NCBI GenBank assembly: GCA_902497145.1
Contig: CABVDR010000005.1
Span: 22,518 to 86,517, forward strand
Direction of reading: 5' to 3'
DNA from: an uncultured Oscillospiraceae bacterium
GTDB taxonomy: Bacteria; Bacillota; Clostridia; Oscillospirales; Oscillospiraceae
DNA length: 64,000 bases
Below, piece after piece: positions 34,252 to 41,990 of the stretch; position 1 is the stretch's first letter; each line of letters begins with the position of its first letter. A model generated the notes under the pieces. That model saw only the letters and a list, made by a program, of their open reading frames with translations, searched no databases and was not told the origin of the DNA. A program made the position numbers and the translations under genes.

Positions 34252-35028
34252 ATGGAAGCGGATGTTCTGTTACAATGGTATCTGGCCCTTTGGCTGGCCG
34301 TTCTGGGGGCGGTGCTGGGCAGCTTTCTCTGCTGCGCCGCCGACCGGGGCGGCCTGCCCACGGGTCGCTCCCGATGCGACGCCTGCGGCCATGTGCTGCG
34401 GGCTTGGGAGCTGATTCCCATATTCAGCTACTTATGTTCCAAGGGCCGCTGCCGCGCCTGCGGCGCTGCCATTCCGGGGCACTGTCTGGCCGCGGAAGTG
34501 GCCGGGGCGGTGTCCTTTGCCGCCCTGGGCCTGCACTTTGGCCTGCGCCTGGAGCTGGTAATGCAGCTCATTCTGGCCGGGCTGCTGCTTCTGCTCAGTT
34601 TAGTTGACTGGACTGCCCATCTGCTGCCTGATAAACTGCTGGCGGCGGCAGCGGTCAACCGTCTGGTCTTTCTGTTTCTGCTCCGGGAACCCCTGGGCGA
34701 GGCCCTGCCCCGGATGGCCCTGGGGGCCTTTAGTGTGTCCCTGCCCCTGCTGCTTTTGTCCCTGTTTATGGACTGGCTGCTGAAAAAAGACACTCTGGGG
34801 GGCGGGGACATCAAGCTGTTATTCGTGCTGGGGCTGTACCTCAGCTGGCTGGAAATGCTGCTGCTGCTGTTTTCCGCCTGTGTGCTGGCCCTGCTGTGGG
34901 CCGCCGGGCCGGGACGGCAGCGGGCCGGTGGGGAGATCCCCCTGGGGCCCTTTTTGGCGGCCGCCTGGCTGCTGGTCACCCTGTTTGCAACACCATGGAT
35001 CCAGTGGTATTGGAACCTGCTGGGATGA
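34252..35028 (+). CDS. pilD: Prepilin leader peptidase/N-methyltransferase PilD
   Basis: A 258-residue polytopic aspartyl protease that cleaves prepilin leaders and methylates the new Phe. GSFLCCAADRGG stands where most homologues have GSFLNVVIYR-like sequence. The cytoplasmic tetracysteine domain is intact (CDACGHVLR and CRACGAAIP). The catalytic Asp residues are in SLVDWTAHLLPD and GGGDIKLLF. About seven hydrophobic helices are predicted. The ATG at 34252 has AAAGGAG 8 bases upstream; the longer frame starting inside the hairpins is not used. It should process PilA, the three minor pilins and the giant prepilin encoded here. Confidence 0.93.
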   Translation: MEADVLLQWYLALWLAVLGAVLGSFLCCAADRGGLPTGRSRCDACGHVLRAWELIPIFSYLCSKGRCRACGAAIPGHCLAAEVAGAVSFAALGLHFGLRLELVMQLILAGLLLLLSLVDWTAHLLPDKLLAAAAVNRLVFLFLLREPLGEALPRMALGAFSVSLPLLLLSLFMDWLLKKDTLGGGDIKLLFVLGLYLSWLEMLLLLFSACVLALLWAAGPGRQRAGGEIPLGPFLAAAWLLVTLFATPWIQWYWNLLG

Positions 35029-35040
35029 GAGGATGAAACT

Positions 35041-36060
35041 ATGTCAAAGAATGCAAAAATCAAACTGGCCTTCGATCTGGGCAACAGCAGCCTGAAAATC
35101 GCGGCCTGGAAAAAGGGCTCTCTGGAGCTGCACGAGCTGCCCCTGCCTGAAAATCTTCTGGAAGAGGACAACGTCCTCATGCCCCACGCCTTCTCCGCCT
35201 TTTTGAAAAAGGCCAAACGGGAACTGCGGCTGCCCGGAGGACCGGCAGGGCTGGTGCTGCCCTCCAGCAAGGTGATCTGCCGCCTGGTGACCATGCCCCA
35301 GATGACCGTGGATCAGCTGATGCTGAACCTACCCTATGAGTTCAACGACTTTATTCATGGTGAACCCCACCAGTACTACTGCGACTACGCCATGTGTGAG
35401 GACACGGAACCCTCCCCCGAGGGAGAGGAGCCCCAGATGACCATGATGGCGGCGGTAGCGCAGCGCCAGCAGATCCAGAACTACATCCGTATGTTCGGGG
35501 ACGGAGGCTTTTCTCTGCGCCTCCTGCTGCCCCAGGAGATGGCACTCATTCAGCTGGTCCAAGCGTGCCGCCGGGAGCGGCCCGAGGCGCCGGCGGAGTT
35601 CTGCTTCCTGGACCTTGGCTTCCTGTCCACCCGGGTTTTCATCATTTCCGGGGATCGGATCCAGGCTGCCCGGCGCATTCCTGTGGGCTGCCGGGATTTG
35701 GATGGGGTCATTGCCGACCTGTTCAACATGGACCGCTTCCTGGCTGACGCATACAAGCGGAGCAACCACCAGGATGTGCTGGACGATCCCCAGTGTGGGG
35801 AGGTCTATGAACGCATTGCGGTAGAGGTACTGAAGGTGATCAACTTCTACCACTTCACCTACCGCCAGAACCAGCTGCAGGGCGTGTACTTGATCGGCGG
35901 CGGAGCGGAAATCGCTCCGCTGCGCAAGCAGCTGGAGGACACCTTGGGCCTGCCCGCTCTCTCTGCGGACACCCTCATCCCCGGCGGAGAGGGACAGGTC
36001 CAAAGCAGCGCCTTTGTGTGCGCCGCAGGGTTGCTGGCACAGCCGGAACAGGAGGGATGA
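35041..36060 (+). CDS. pilM: Type IV pilus assembly protein PilM
   Basis: A 339-residue actin-like cytoplasmic protein of the inner-membrane alignment complex. LAFDLGNSSLKIAAW near the start is the phosphate-1 type motif, FLDLGFLSTRVFII the second, and YLIGGGAEIAPL the adenosine-binding region. PilM binds the N-terminal tail of PilN and links to PilB/PilC. AGAGGATG lies before the ATG. The gene is 12 bases after pilD and 3 bases before the pilN-like gene, the usual pilMNO order without a pilP or pilQ, as expected for an organism with no outer membrane. Confidence 0.9.
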   Translation: MSKNAKIKLAFDLGNSSLKIAAWKKGSLELHELPLPENLLEEDNVLMPHAFSAFLKKAKRELRLPGGPAGLVLPSSKVICRLVTMPQMTVDQLMLNLPYEFNDFIHGEPHQYYCDYAMCEDTEPSPEGEEPQMTMMAAVAQRQQIQNYIRMFGDGGFSLRLLLPQEMALIQLVQACRRERPEAPAEFCFLDLGFLSTRVFIISGDRIQAARRIPVGCRDLDGVIADLFNMDRFLADAYKRSNHQDVLDDPQCGEVYERIAVEVLKVINFYHFTYRQNQLQGVYLIGGGAEIAPLRKQLEDTLGLPALSADTLIPGGEGQVQSSAFVCAAGLLAQPEQEG

Positions 36061-36063
36061 CCC

Positions 36064-36654
36064 ATGAAACTGGATACTGATGTGCGCGAACTGGTGGGCA
36101 AGAAAAAAGCGATCCTCCCCACCAAGCGCTCCATGAACCTCTATTTCAAAGTGGATCGCACCACCGCCCCCGCCACCATCGCGCTGTACACCCTCTTCAC
36201 TCTGGTGGTGCTCCTTGGAGCGGCCAAGCTGGCCATCTACGACCCCTGGACCCAGGAGCAGCAGCTGAAACAGCAGGCTCTTGCTCTGGAGCAGCGCTCC
36301 GTCTCCCAGATGCAGGAGCTGAAAAACTACGACCAGGTATTGGAGAACTACATCCGCTCCACCCCCACTCAGGAGGAGCTGTCCCAGGTGGACACCATGG
36401 AGGTGCTGGATCTGATTGACCGCACCATCCGCCCAGCTGCCACAGTCTCTCAGGTCACCATCGAGGACAATCAGGTGCTGGTCTCCTTTTCCGGGGTCAC
36501 CCTGAGCCGGGCCGCCGAACTGGTGACCCAGTTGGAGCAGTCTCCTCTGGTGACCAACCCCCACGTGGACACCGCAGCCACTACCGAAGACAACCAGGAT
36601 GCGGTAGAAATCCACATCTACTTTGAGATTTCACAGGAGGAGAGCGGTTCATGA
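36064..36654 (+). CDS. PilN-like assembly protein
   Basis: A 196-residue bitopic protein. A cytoplasmic N-terminal tail (about 1-38) includes SMNLYFKV, which resembles the NL-containing motif used by PilN to bind PilM. One membrane helix follows (about 40-62). A coiled coil (LKQQALALEQRS) and a small ferredoxin-like beta/alpha domain (about 110-196) complete it. Gene order (after pilM, before a pilO-like gene with ATGA overlap) supports the assignment. Sequence similarity by eye is modest, so no symbol is given. Confidence 0.75.
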   Translation: MKLDTDVRELVGKKKAILPTKRSMNLYFKVDRTTAPATIALYTLFTLVVLLGAAKLAIYDPWTQEQQLKQQALALEQRSVSQMQELKNYDQVLENYIRSTPTQEELSQVDTMEVLDLIDRTIRPAATVSQVTIEDNQVLVSFSGVTLSRAAELVTQLEQSPLVTNPHVDTAATTEDNQDAVEIHIYFEISQEESGS

Positions 36655-37193
36655 GAAAATTGACCCTGCGTGAGCGGATTTTGCTGCTCATTCTTGCCAT
36701 TGTGGCGGTGATCAGCGGATATATCCTACTCTTTTATATGCCCACATCCCAGAGGATCGAGTCGCTCAACGCCCAGATCGCTCAGAGTGAGGAGCTGGTG
36801 GCCCAGCTAGAGGTCAAGTTGGAGGACCAGCGAAGGATGGAGCAGGAGCTGAAGCAGATCTCCACCCAGGAGGACGCCTCTCCCTCTATGCCGGAGTACG
36901 ACAATCTCCAGGCGGTCATGGTGGAACTCAACCGCATTTTGGCCGGCTGCCAGAACTACTCCCTCTCCTTCCAGGAGGATCAGACCCAGGACCACATCTT
37001 CGGCCGCCAAGTGACCATTCCCTTTACCTGTGCCAACTATGACCAGGCCAAGGACGTCCTGCAAAAACTCCACGATAGTTCCCTGCGGGGGCTGCTGGGC
37101 AACGTCCAGCTCTCCCAGCAGCAGAATGGAACAGTGCGGGCCACTGCTACCATCACCTTCTATGAGTACCAGCCTGAAACGCCGGAATCATAA
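36651..37193 (+). CDS. PilO-like assembly protein
   Basis: A 180-residue bitopic protein with a short basic N-terminus (MRKLTLRERI), one membrane helix (about 11-30), a coiled coil (IESLNAQIAQSEELVAQLEV, about 38-70) and a C-terminal domain with IPFTCANYDQAKDVLQKLHD, the PilO-like fold. It starts at an ATG overlapping the pilN-like stop. PilO pairs with PilN to form the periplasm-side (here wall-side) alignment complex. It is the last gene of the operon and is followed two bases later by a terminator. Confidence 0.75.
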   Translation: MRKLTLRERILLLILAIVAVISGYILLFYMPTSQRIESLNAQIAQSEELVAQLEVKLEDQRRMEQELKQISTQEDASPSMPEYDNLQAVMVELNRILAGCQNYSLSFQEDQTQDHIFGRQVTIPFTCANYDQAKDVLQKLHDSSLRGLLGNVQLSQQQNGTVRATATITFYEYQPETPES

Positions 37194-37194
37194 C

Positions 37195-37234
37195 AAAAAA
37201 GGAGTCCCTTACAAAAATAAGGGGCTCCTTTTTT
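37195..37234. terminator. Bidirectional terminator ending the pilus operon
   Basis: AAAAAAGGAG-T-CCCTTA pairs with TAAGGG-G-CTCCTTTTTT around a short A-rich loop. The A-run and T-run make it usable from both sides: the pilO-like gene on the plus strand and the transglutaminase-like gene on the minus strand. Confidence 0.9.
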
Positions 37235-38279
37235 ACGCTTTACTTGTCTCCTCCTGAGGCATGGCAGGAGCCAGCTCCTCGGCCTCGTTGGCCTGTTGAG
37301 GATCCAGCTCAGGCTGTGCCTGTGTGTAAGCCACCTGAAGCACCGCCTGGGGCCAGTTGAGCCGCACCCTGGGATGAAGGCCCCGCTTCTCCCCCGCCCG
37401 CTCCAAGCTCTGGAGAATTTCTCCCAGCACCGTCCGGGTGAGGTAGCCTCCCCGCCAGTGAAACACCAGCTCCCGCTTTTTCCGGGCCGCCTGTTCCCCC
37501 CGGCGCTCCACCTCCTCCAGCTTGGTGAAAGAGAGTTTCTTGGTCCGGTAATAAAATCCATCTCCGTCTGTGCAGGCGGGGGCCGGAGTGATGAGAGGCT
37601 CATGGTCCCGAAAAATCCGTCGATCCTCCAGATTGAAGTAGTCGTAACGCACCAGCTCCGAAGTACCCACGGAGTTGTCAAATGTGGCGTCCAGATGGTA
37701 GTACTTTCCCCCGATTTTCACCACATTCCAGGCATGGCGGTATTTGATTCCCTTGTCCGGGGCGTTCTCTGAAATAACTACGATGCACCAAATGCCCAGT
37801 TGGTCGCACAGGGCCTTCACCGACTTGGCAATACCTTCACACACCCCGACTCCCTGCCCCAGAGGGCCTAAGATCTCGTGGGAGTATGGCTTTTTCAGCT
37901 TGTCATAGCGCACCTGAGTGCAGATAAAATCGTGGATGTACCGTTCCTTTTCCCACTCAGCCAGATCCTTGGCAGGACGGGAGAGCCGTTCTACCCGAGC
38001 TTTTAGAGCTTTTTGGTGTTCCCGGATCCGTCCCTTGTCAAAGAGGTATTCCGGGCAGAACTCTACCCGCAAGGCGTCGGGGTGAACTCGGCAGGAAAAG
38101 TTGGTGATGTAAAAGATCTCCGGGCAGTCCAGGCGCAGGTAGAACAGCACCTCTCCCAGCTGCTCCATTTCCAGCCGTGGCACGGGGAACGCGGGGCTCA
38201 AAGTTTCCACCCCTCGCTTGACGGCGTGGTAGGCCTCCTGCATGGGCTTGGTCAGCCGCTGATAGTAATAGGGCTCCAT
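37233..38279 (-). CDS. Transglutaminase-like cysteine protease-fold protein
   Basis: A 348-residue product. The central part (about 110-220) matches the transglutaminase-like core. YIHDFICTQVRYD is followed by GQGVGVCEGIAKSVKALCDQ with the presumed catalytic Cys, YRHAWNVVKIGGKYYHLD with His, and ATFD with Asp. This order (Cys, His, Asp) is that of bacterial transglutaminase-like proteases and peptidases. No signal peptide is visible; the N-terminus (MEPYYYQRL) is polar. The ATG at 38279 has GGAGG 5-6 bases upstream. It stands alone, convergent with the pilus operon. Substrate unknown. Confidence 0.8.
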   Translation of the reverse strand: MEPYYYQRLTKPMQEAYHAVKRGVETLSPAFPVPRLEMEQLGEVLFYLRLDCPEIFYITNFSCRVHPDALRVEFCPEYLFDKGRIREHQKALKARVERLSRPAKDLAEWEKERYIHDFICTQVRYDKLKKPYSHEILGPLGQGVGVCEGIAKSVKALCDQLGIWCIVVISENAPDKGIKYRHAWNVVKIGGKYYHLDATFDNSVGTSELVRYDYFNLEDRRIFRDHEPLITPAPACTDGDGFYYRTKKLSFTKLEEVERRGEQAARKKRELVFHWRGGYLTRTVLGEILQSLERAGEKRGLHPRVRLNWPQAVLQVAYTQAQPELDPQQANEAEELAPAMPQEETSKA

Positions 38280-38310
38280 AGGGCCTCCTTCTAAAAACTT
38301 TAAAGCGCAA

Positions 38311-38345
38311 AAATCCGCGGCGCATCTGCGCCGCGGATTTGATTG
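38311..38345 (-). terminator. Terminator of the glutamate-fermentation operon
   Basis: A perfect 14-bp stem (AAATCCGCGGCGCA, 38311-38324, with 38327-38340) lies 20 bases beyond the gcdB stop. On the minus strand it ends in TTTTT. It closes the nine-gene gct-hgd-gcd run. Confidence 0.8.
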
Positions 38346-38360
38346 CAAATCGAATTTCGA

Positions 38361-39530
38361 TTAGCCACCGAACACCTTGATCATGAAGCCGGCAGCCACA
38401 GCGGAACCGATAACACCGGCCACGTTGGGACCCATAGCGTGCATGAGCAGGAAGTTGGCGGGGTTTTCCTTCTGACCAACGGTCTGGGAGACACGGGCGG
38501 CCATGGGCACGGCGGACACACCGGCGGAACCGATGAGGGGGTTGACCTTGCCCTTGGTCAGGATGTACATCACATCGCCCAGCAGCACACCGCCGGCGGT
38601 GGACAGCAGGAAGGCCAGCAGGCCCAGGATGATGATGGACACGGTCTGGAAGGTGAGGAACTTGTCGTACACAGCCTTGCAGCCCACGGACAGGCCCAGA
38701 GGAATGGTGACGATGTTCATCAGAGCGTTCTGAGCAGTGTCGGACAGACGATCGGTCACGCCGCACTCACGGAACAGGTTGCCCAGCATCAGCATACCGA
38801 TCAGAGGAGCGGTATCAGGCACCAGCAGGATTACGAAGATGGTCACGGCCACGGGGAAGATGATCTTCTCGGTCTTGGAGACGGTGCGCAGCTGGGTCAT
38901 CTTGACCTTACGCATCTCCTTGGTGGTGAGCAGCTTCATAATGGGGGGCTGGATCATGGGGATCAGAGCCATGTAGGAATACGCCGCGATGGCGATGGCA
39001 GGCAGCAGATCCGCAGCCAGCTTAGAAGACGTCAGGATGGCGGTGGGGCCGTCCGCGCCGCCGATGACGCCGATGGCGGCAGCCTGGGCAGGCGTGAAGG
39101 AAATCAGGCCGCCGGTGACAGGACCCAGAACCAGGGCCAGCAGGAACGCGGTGAAAATGCCCAGCTGAGCGGCAGCGCCCAGCAGCAGGGACATGGGGTT
39201 AGCCAGCAGGGGGCCAAAGTCTGTCATCGCTCCGATGCCCATGAAGATGATGGACGGATAGATGGCGTAGTTGACGCCCTGATAGAGCACCCACATAAAG
39301 CCAACACTGCTGCCGGAGGGCTCATTGAGCAGACCGGTCAGAGGCAGGTTAGCCAGCAGCATACCAAATGCGATGGGGACCAGCAGCAGGGGCTCGAAGC
39401 CCTTGCCGATGCCCATGTACAGCAGAATACAGGCAATGACCAGCATGACGACCTGACGCCAGTCAGTAGGCAGAGCGGCAAAGCCGGAGCCTCCAAAAAT
39501 TGCACTTAAAACTTCTCCAAAGAAACCCAT
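38361..39530 (-). CDS. gcdB: Glutaconyl-CoA decarboxylase beta subunit (Na+ pump)
   Basis: A 389-residue polytopic protein of the Na+-transporting decarboxylase beta family (GcdB/OadB/MmdB). IGVIGGADGPTAI carries the conserved Asp of the Na+ and carboxybiotin site, and IYPSIIFMGIGAMTDFGPLL, NPLIGSAGVSAVPMAARV and MGPNVAGVIGSAVAAG are hallmark segments. About 9-11 membrane helices are expected. It decarboxylates carboxybiotin and pumps Na+ outward. It is the last gene of the operon, 15 bases after the gcdD-type gene, and the linkage to hgd and gct genes identifies glutaconyl-CoA rather than oxaloacetate or methylmalonyl-CoA as the substrate. Confidence 0.93.
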   Translation of the reverse strand: MGFFGEVLSAIFGGSGFAALPTDWRQVVMLVIACILLYMGIGKGFEPLLLVPIAFGMLLANLPLTGLLNEPSGSSVGFMWVLYQGVNYAIYPSIIFMGIGAMTDFGPLLANPMSLLLGAAAQLGIFTAFLLALVLGPVTGGLISFTPAQAAAIGVIGGADGPTAILTSSKLAADLLPAIAIAAYSYMALIPMIQPPIMKLLTTKEMRKVKMTQLRTVSKTEKIIFPVAVTIFVILLVPDTAPLIGMLMLGNLFRECGVTDRLSDTAQNALMNIVTIPLGLSVGCKAVYDKFLTFQTVSIIILGLLAFLLSTAGGVLLGDVMYILTKGKVNPLIGSAGVSAVPMAARVSQTVGQKENPANFLLMHAMGPNVAGVIGSAVAAGFMIKVFGG

Positions 39531-39545
39531 ACTTCACCCCTCCTC

Positions 39546-39770
39546 TCAACCAAGTGTGACCAGCAGGTCATCGGTGTTAACAGTTGTGCCCACCACAGCA
39601 GAGATGGACTTGACGGTACCGTCCACGGGAGCGGAGACCTCGATCTCCATCTTCATGGCCTCCAGCACCACCAGCACATCGCCGGCCTTCACAGCCTGGC
39701 CAACCTGGCACTCGACCTTGAAGATGTTGCCGGGCATGGGGCTGTTGACAGCAGTCTCACCGGCGGCCAC
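39546..39770 (-). repeat. Biotinyl-domain repeat, copy 1
   Basis: The 225 bases encoding the C-terminal biotinyl domain of the gcdD-type gene match 40239-40463 closely. At protein level the 75 residues differ by two substitutions (SISA/AISA and GTTVN/GSTVN). Confidence 0.9.
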
Positions 39771-40223
39771 AGGGGCGGCGGCGGGAGCAGCAGCAGGGGC
39801 AGGAGCAGCCGCGGGAGCGGGAGCAGGGGCAGCAGCGGGAGCCACAGGAGCAGCAGCCACAGGGGCGGCGGCAGGAGCAGCAGGGGCAGCGGCAATGTTT
39901 GTAATCCGGAAGGAGTTGGGGTTCATGCCAGACTCCTCAGCCACAGCGGCCATCATGACGGCCACCAGTTCACCCTCGTCCACAGCAGGAGCAGCGGGGG
40001 CTGCCGGTTTGGGAGCGGGGGCGGGAGCAGCCTTCTTGGCAGGGGCGGCAGGGGCAGCCTTGCCCTCCACGGAGTTGACGATCTTGGAGATGATGATGAT
40101 AACCAGGGCCAGGATGGCCAGCATCATAAACACCACAACCAGACCGCACACAGCCACCATCAGGGCCTCAGGCACGCTGAGCGGGGTAAACGGATCAAGA
40201 ATTGCTTTGTTAATATCAGGCAT
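39546..40223 (-). CDS. gcdD: Glutaconyl-CoA decarboxylase delta-like subunit fused to a biotinyl domain
   Basis: A 225-residue fusion. Residues 1-55 hold one membrane helix (about 20-48) followed by a short polar segment, as in GcdD/OadG small subunits. An Ala/Pro linker leads to ELVAVMMAAVAEESG and FRITNI (about 84-110), the OadG-like cytoplasmic tail. A second Ala/Pro linker (about 110-150) leads to a biotinyl domain with LEAMKMEIEV, whose Lys is biotinylated. In Acidaminococcus the delta subunit and biotin carrier are separate; here a separate GcdC exists as well, so this operon encodes two biotin carriers, one membrane-anchored. The start ATG at 40223 fits a GGAGGG upstream. Confidence 0.85.
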   Translation of the reverse strand: MPDINKAILDPFTPLSVPEALMVAVCGLVVVFMMLAILALVIIIISKIVNSVEGKAAPAAPAKKAAPAPAPKPAAPAAPAVDEGELVAVMMAAVAEESGMNPNSFRITNIAAAPAAPAAAPVAAAPVAPAAAPAPAPAAAPAPAAAPAAAPVAAGETAVNSPMPGNIFKVECQVGQAVKAGDVLVVLEAMKMEIEVSAPVDGTVKSISAVVGTTVNTDDLLVTLG

Positions 40224-40238
40224 AAATAAGACCCTCCA

Positions 40239-40463
40239 TTAACCCAGGGTGACCAGCAGATCGTCAGTGTTGACCGTAGAGCCAACCACAGCGGAGATGG
40301 CCTTAACAGTGCCGTCCACAGGAGCGGAGACCTCGATCTCCATCTTCATGGCCTCCAGCACTACCAGCACGTCGCCGGCCTTCACGGCCTGGCCGACCTG
40401 GCACTCGACCTTGAAGATGTTGCCGGGCATGGGGCTGTTGACAGCGGTCTCACCGGCAGCCAC
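40239..40463 (-). repeat. Biotinyl-domain repeat, copy 2
   Basis: The 3' 225 bases of gcdC, nearly the same as 39546-39770 (roughly nine in ten bases by eye). The low divergence, compared with the different linkers, suggests recent duplication or gene conversion. Confidence 0.9.
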
Positions 40464-40673
40464 AGCGGCGGGCGCGGCAGCGGGAGCAGCGGCAGGAGCA
40501 GCCGCGGGGGCGGGAGCAGGAGCGGGGGCAGCGGCAGGGGCAGCAACGGGAGCAGCCACAGGAGCAGCCACAGGAGCGGCCATCACAGGCGCGGCAGCCA
40601 CGGGAGCGGCGGCGCCGGTCTTCTCCACCGTTACACTGTAAACCTTGCCGTTCACGGTAACATTGTAGTTCAT
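40239..40673 (-). CDS. gcdC: Glutaconyl-CoA decarboxylase biotin carrier (gamma) subunit
   Basis: A 144-residue biotin carrier. The N-terminal NYNVTVNGKVYSVTVEK is the usual carrier start. An Ala/Pro-rich flexible linker (about 20-70) follows, and then a biotinyl domain with VLEAMKMEIEVSAPVDG, where the Lys between the two Met receives biotin. It shuttles the carboxyl group from GcdA to GcdB. AAAGGGG precedes the ATG. A strong hairpin separates it from hgdB upstream, so the gcdC-gcdD-gcdB part may be expressed at its own level. Confidence 0.93.
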   Translation of the reverse strand: MNYNVTVNGKVYSVTVEKTGAAAPVAAAPVMAAPVAAPVAAPVAAPAAAPAPAPAPAAAPAAAPAAAPAAVAAGETAVNSPMPGNIFKVECQVGQAVKAGDVLVVLEAMKMEIEVSAPVDGTVKAISAVVGSTVNTDDLLVTLG

Positions 40674-40751
40674 AGTTTGTTTTCCCCTTTTCTAAATGGA
40701 ATAGGCTGACTTTGGAAACCGTTTTGCCGGCCCCGCAGTCAAACTATCGTT

Positions 40752-40781
40752 CCTTCACCCGCCCCCCCGGGCGGGTGAAGG
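40752..40781 (-). terminator. Strong hairpin between hgdB and gcdC
   Basis: CCTTCACCCGCCC pairs perfectly with GGGCGGGTGAAGG around four bases. No U-run follows on the minus strand, so partial termination or 3'-end protection of the hgd message is more likely than full termination. Confidence 0.6.
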
Positions 40782-40853
40782 TTCGAAATTACTACCATTG
40801 TAACATTTTTGCAGGATTTCTGTCAAGAAATTCCCACCACTTTAACAGAATAC

Positions 40854-41990
40854 TTACAGCACGTCAGCAAAGGCCTGAATGGCAGTGCTGGCCTGGCCGA
40901 AGTCCCGCATCTGCTGATCCACGCCCAGCTTGACGTGGGGGATACCGGCGTCGTCCAGAGCCTTCTTCAGGTAGGGATACTCCATCTCCTCGGGGTCACA
41001 GAACTGCTGCATAAACAGCACCAGACCCTGAGCGCCGGAGTCCTTCACCATCTGCACCACATAGTCGGCGCGGCGGTTCTTGTTGGAGTGCTCATCGTAC
41101 AGCAGTACGTCGTAGTCCTGGTCGGCAAACTGCTGAGCCAGAGCCATCATGGGATCGCCCTCCTCGCTGGCGTCCACGCGGAAGGAACGGGTCTCCTGGG
41201 CCACGTCGTCAGCAGCGATGGCAATGTGGTTGTCATCAAAGATCTGCAGCAGCTTGGGGTTGTCACAGATGATACCGGAGGTAACCACCTTGCAGCCCTT
41301 CCAGTTGGAGGCAGGCAGCTTGGCCAGCTCAGCATTCAGCTCTTCCAGCTTCTGAGTGTGGACAGCGGGCTCCATGAACCAAGCGGAGCGGAGCACGGCG
41401 GAGCGCTCCACAGCGGAGATCGCCTCGGGGTGCTGACCAGCCAGCTTGACAAACTCACGGCGGGCCTTGCGGCTGCGGTTCATAACCTTGATAGCATCCC
41501 GCAGCGCCTCGTCGGTGATGGTGGTGCCGGAGATCTTCTCCAGCTCACTCTTCACGTGCATGTACTGGTCCACGGTGAACTGCAGGCCGAAAGCGGGCTT
41601 ACGGTTCTGGGGGTGAGCCAGGAAGATGCAGGGCAGCTTGCCCTCCATGGCCACACGGAAGTTCTGGCTCATGGGACGCAGGGTGTCACAGATGGTGGGG
41701 GTGATGAGGCCGTCCAGCTGATCCAGGGTGCCGTCCAGCAGCATCTCCAGAGCCAGCTGAGCGATGGTGCAGTAGAAGGTCGCGCAGTACTCCTTGGCCA
41801 GGGCAATGGTCTTCTTATTGCTGCCCCAGATGCCCATGGGCACCATGCCGGCGGCCACCACCAGCTCCACGGGAGCAAAGTAGGGCAGCACGCCGATGAC
41901 CTTCTTCCCCTCCTGCTTATAGGCGGAGATTACCCGATAGGGGTGTTCGGAACATTCCTTAAACTCGTTCAGCAAAACTTCGGTGCTCAT
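40854..41990 (-). CDS. hgdB: (R)-2-hydroxyglutaryl-CoA dehydratase component D, beta subunit
   Basis: A 378-residue subunit of the iron-sulfur dehydratase that converts (R)-2-hydroxyglutaryl-CoA to (E)-glutaconyl-CoA. Segments such as VIGVLPYFAPVELVVAAGMV, ITPTICDTLRPMSQN, NRKPAFGLQFTVDQYMHVKS and LVLFMQQFCDPEEMEYPYL match the HgdB family; the Cys in TICDT and QFCDP are candidates for cluster ligands. It forms a heterodimer with HgdA and needs one electron from HgdC with ATP. The ATG at 41990 overlaps the hgdA stop, so equal amounts of the subunits are expected. Confidence 0.95.
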   Translation of the reverse strand: MSTEVLLNEFKECSEHPYRVISAYKQEGKKVIGVLPYFAPVELVVAAGMVPMGIWGSNKKTIALAKEYCATFYCTIAQLALEMLLDGTLDQLDGLITPTICDTLRPMSQNFRVAMEGKLPCIFLAHPQNRKPAFGLQFTVDQYMHVKSELEKISGTTITDEALRDAIKVMNRSRKARREFVKLAGQHPEAISAVERSAVLRSAWFMEPAVHTQKLEELNAELAKLPASNWKGCKVVTSGIICDNPKLLQIFDDNHIAIAADDVAQETRSFRVDASEEGDPMMALAQQFADQDYDVLLYDEHSNKNRRADYVVQMVKDSGAQGLVLFMQQFCDPEEMEYPYLKKALDDAGIPHVKLGVDQQMRDFGQASTAIQAFADVL

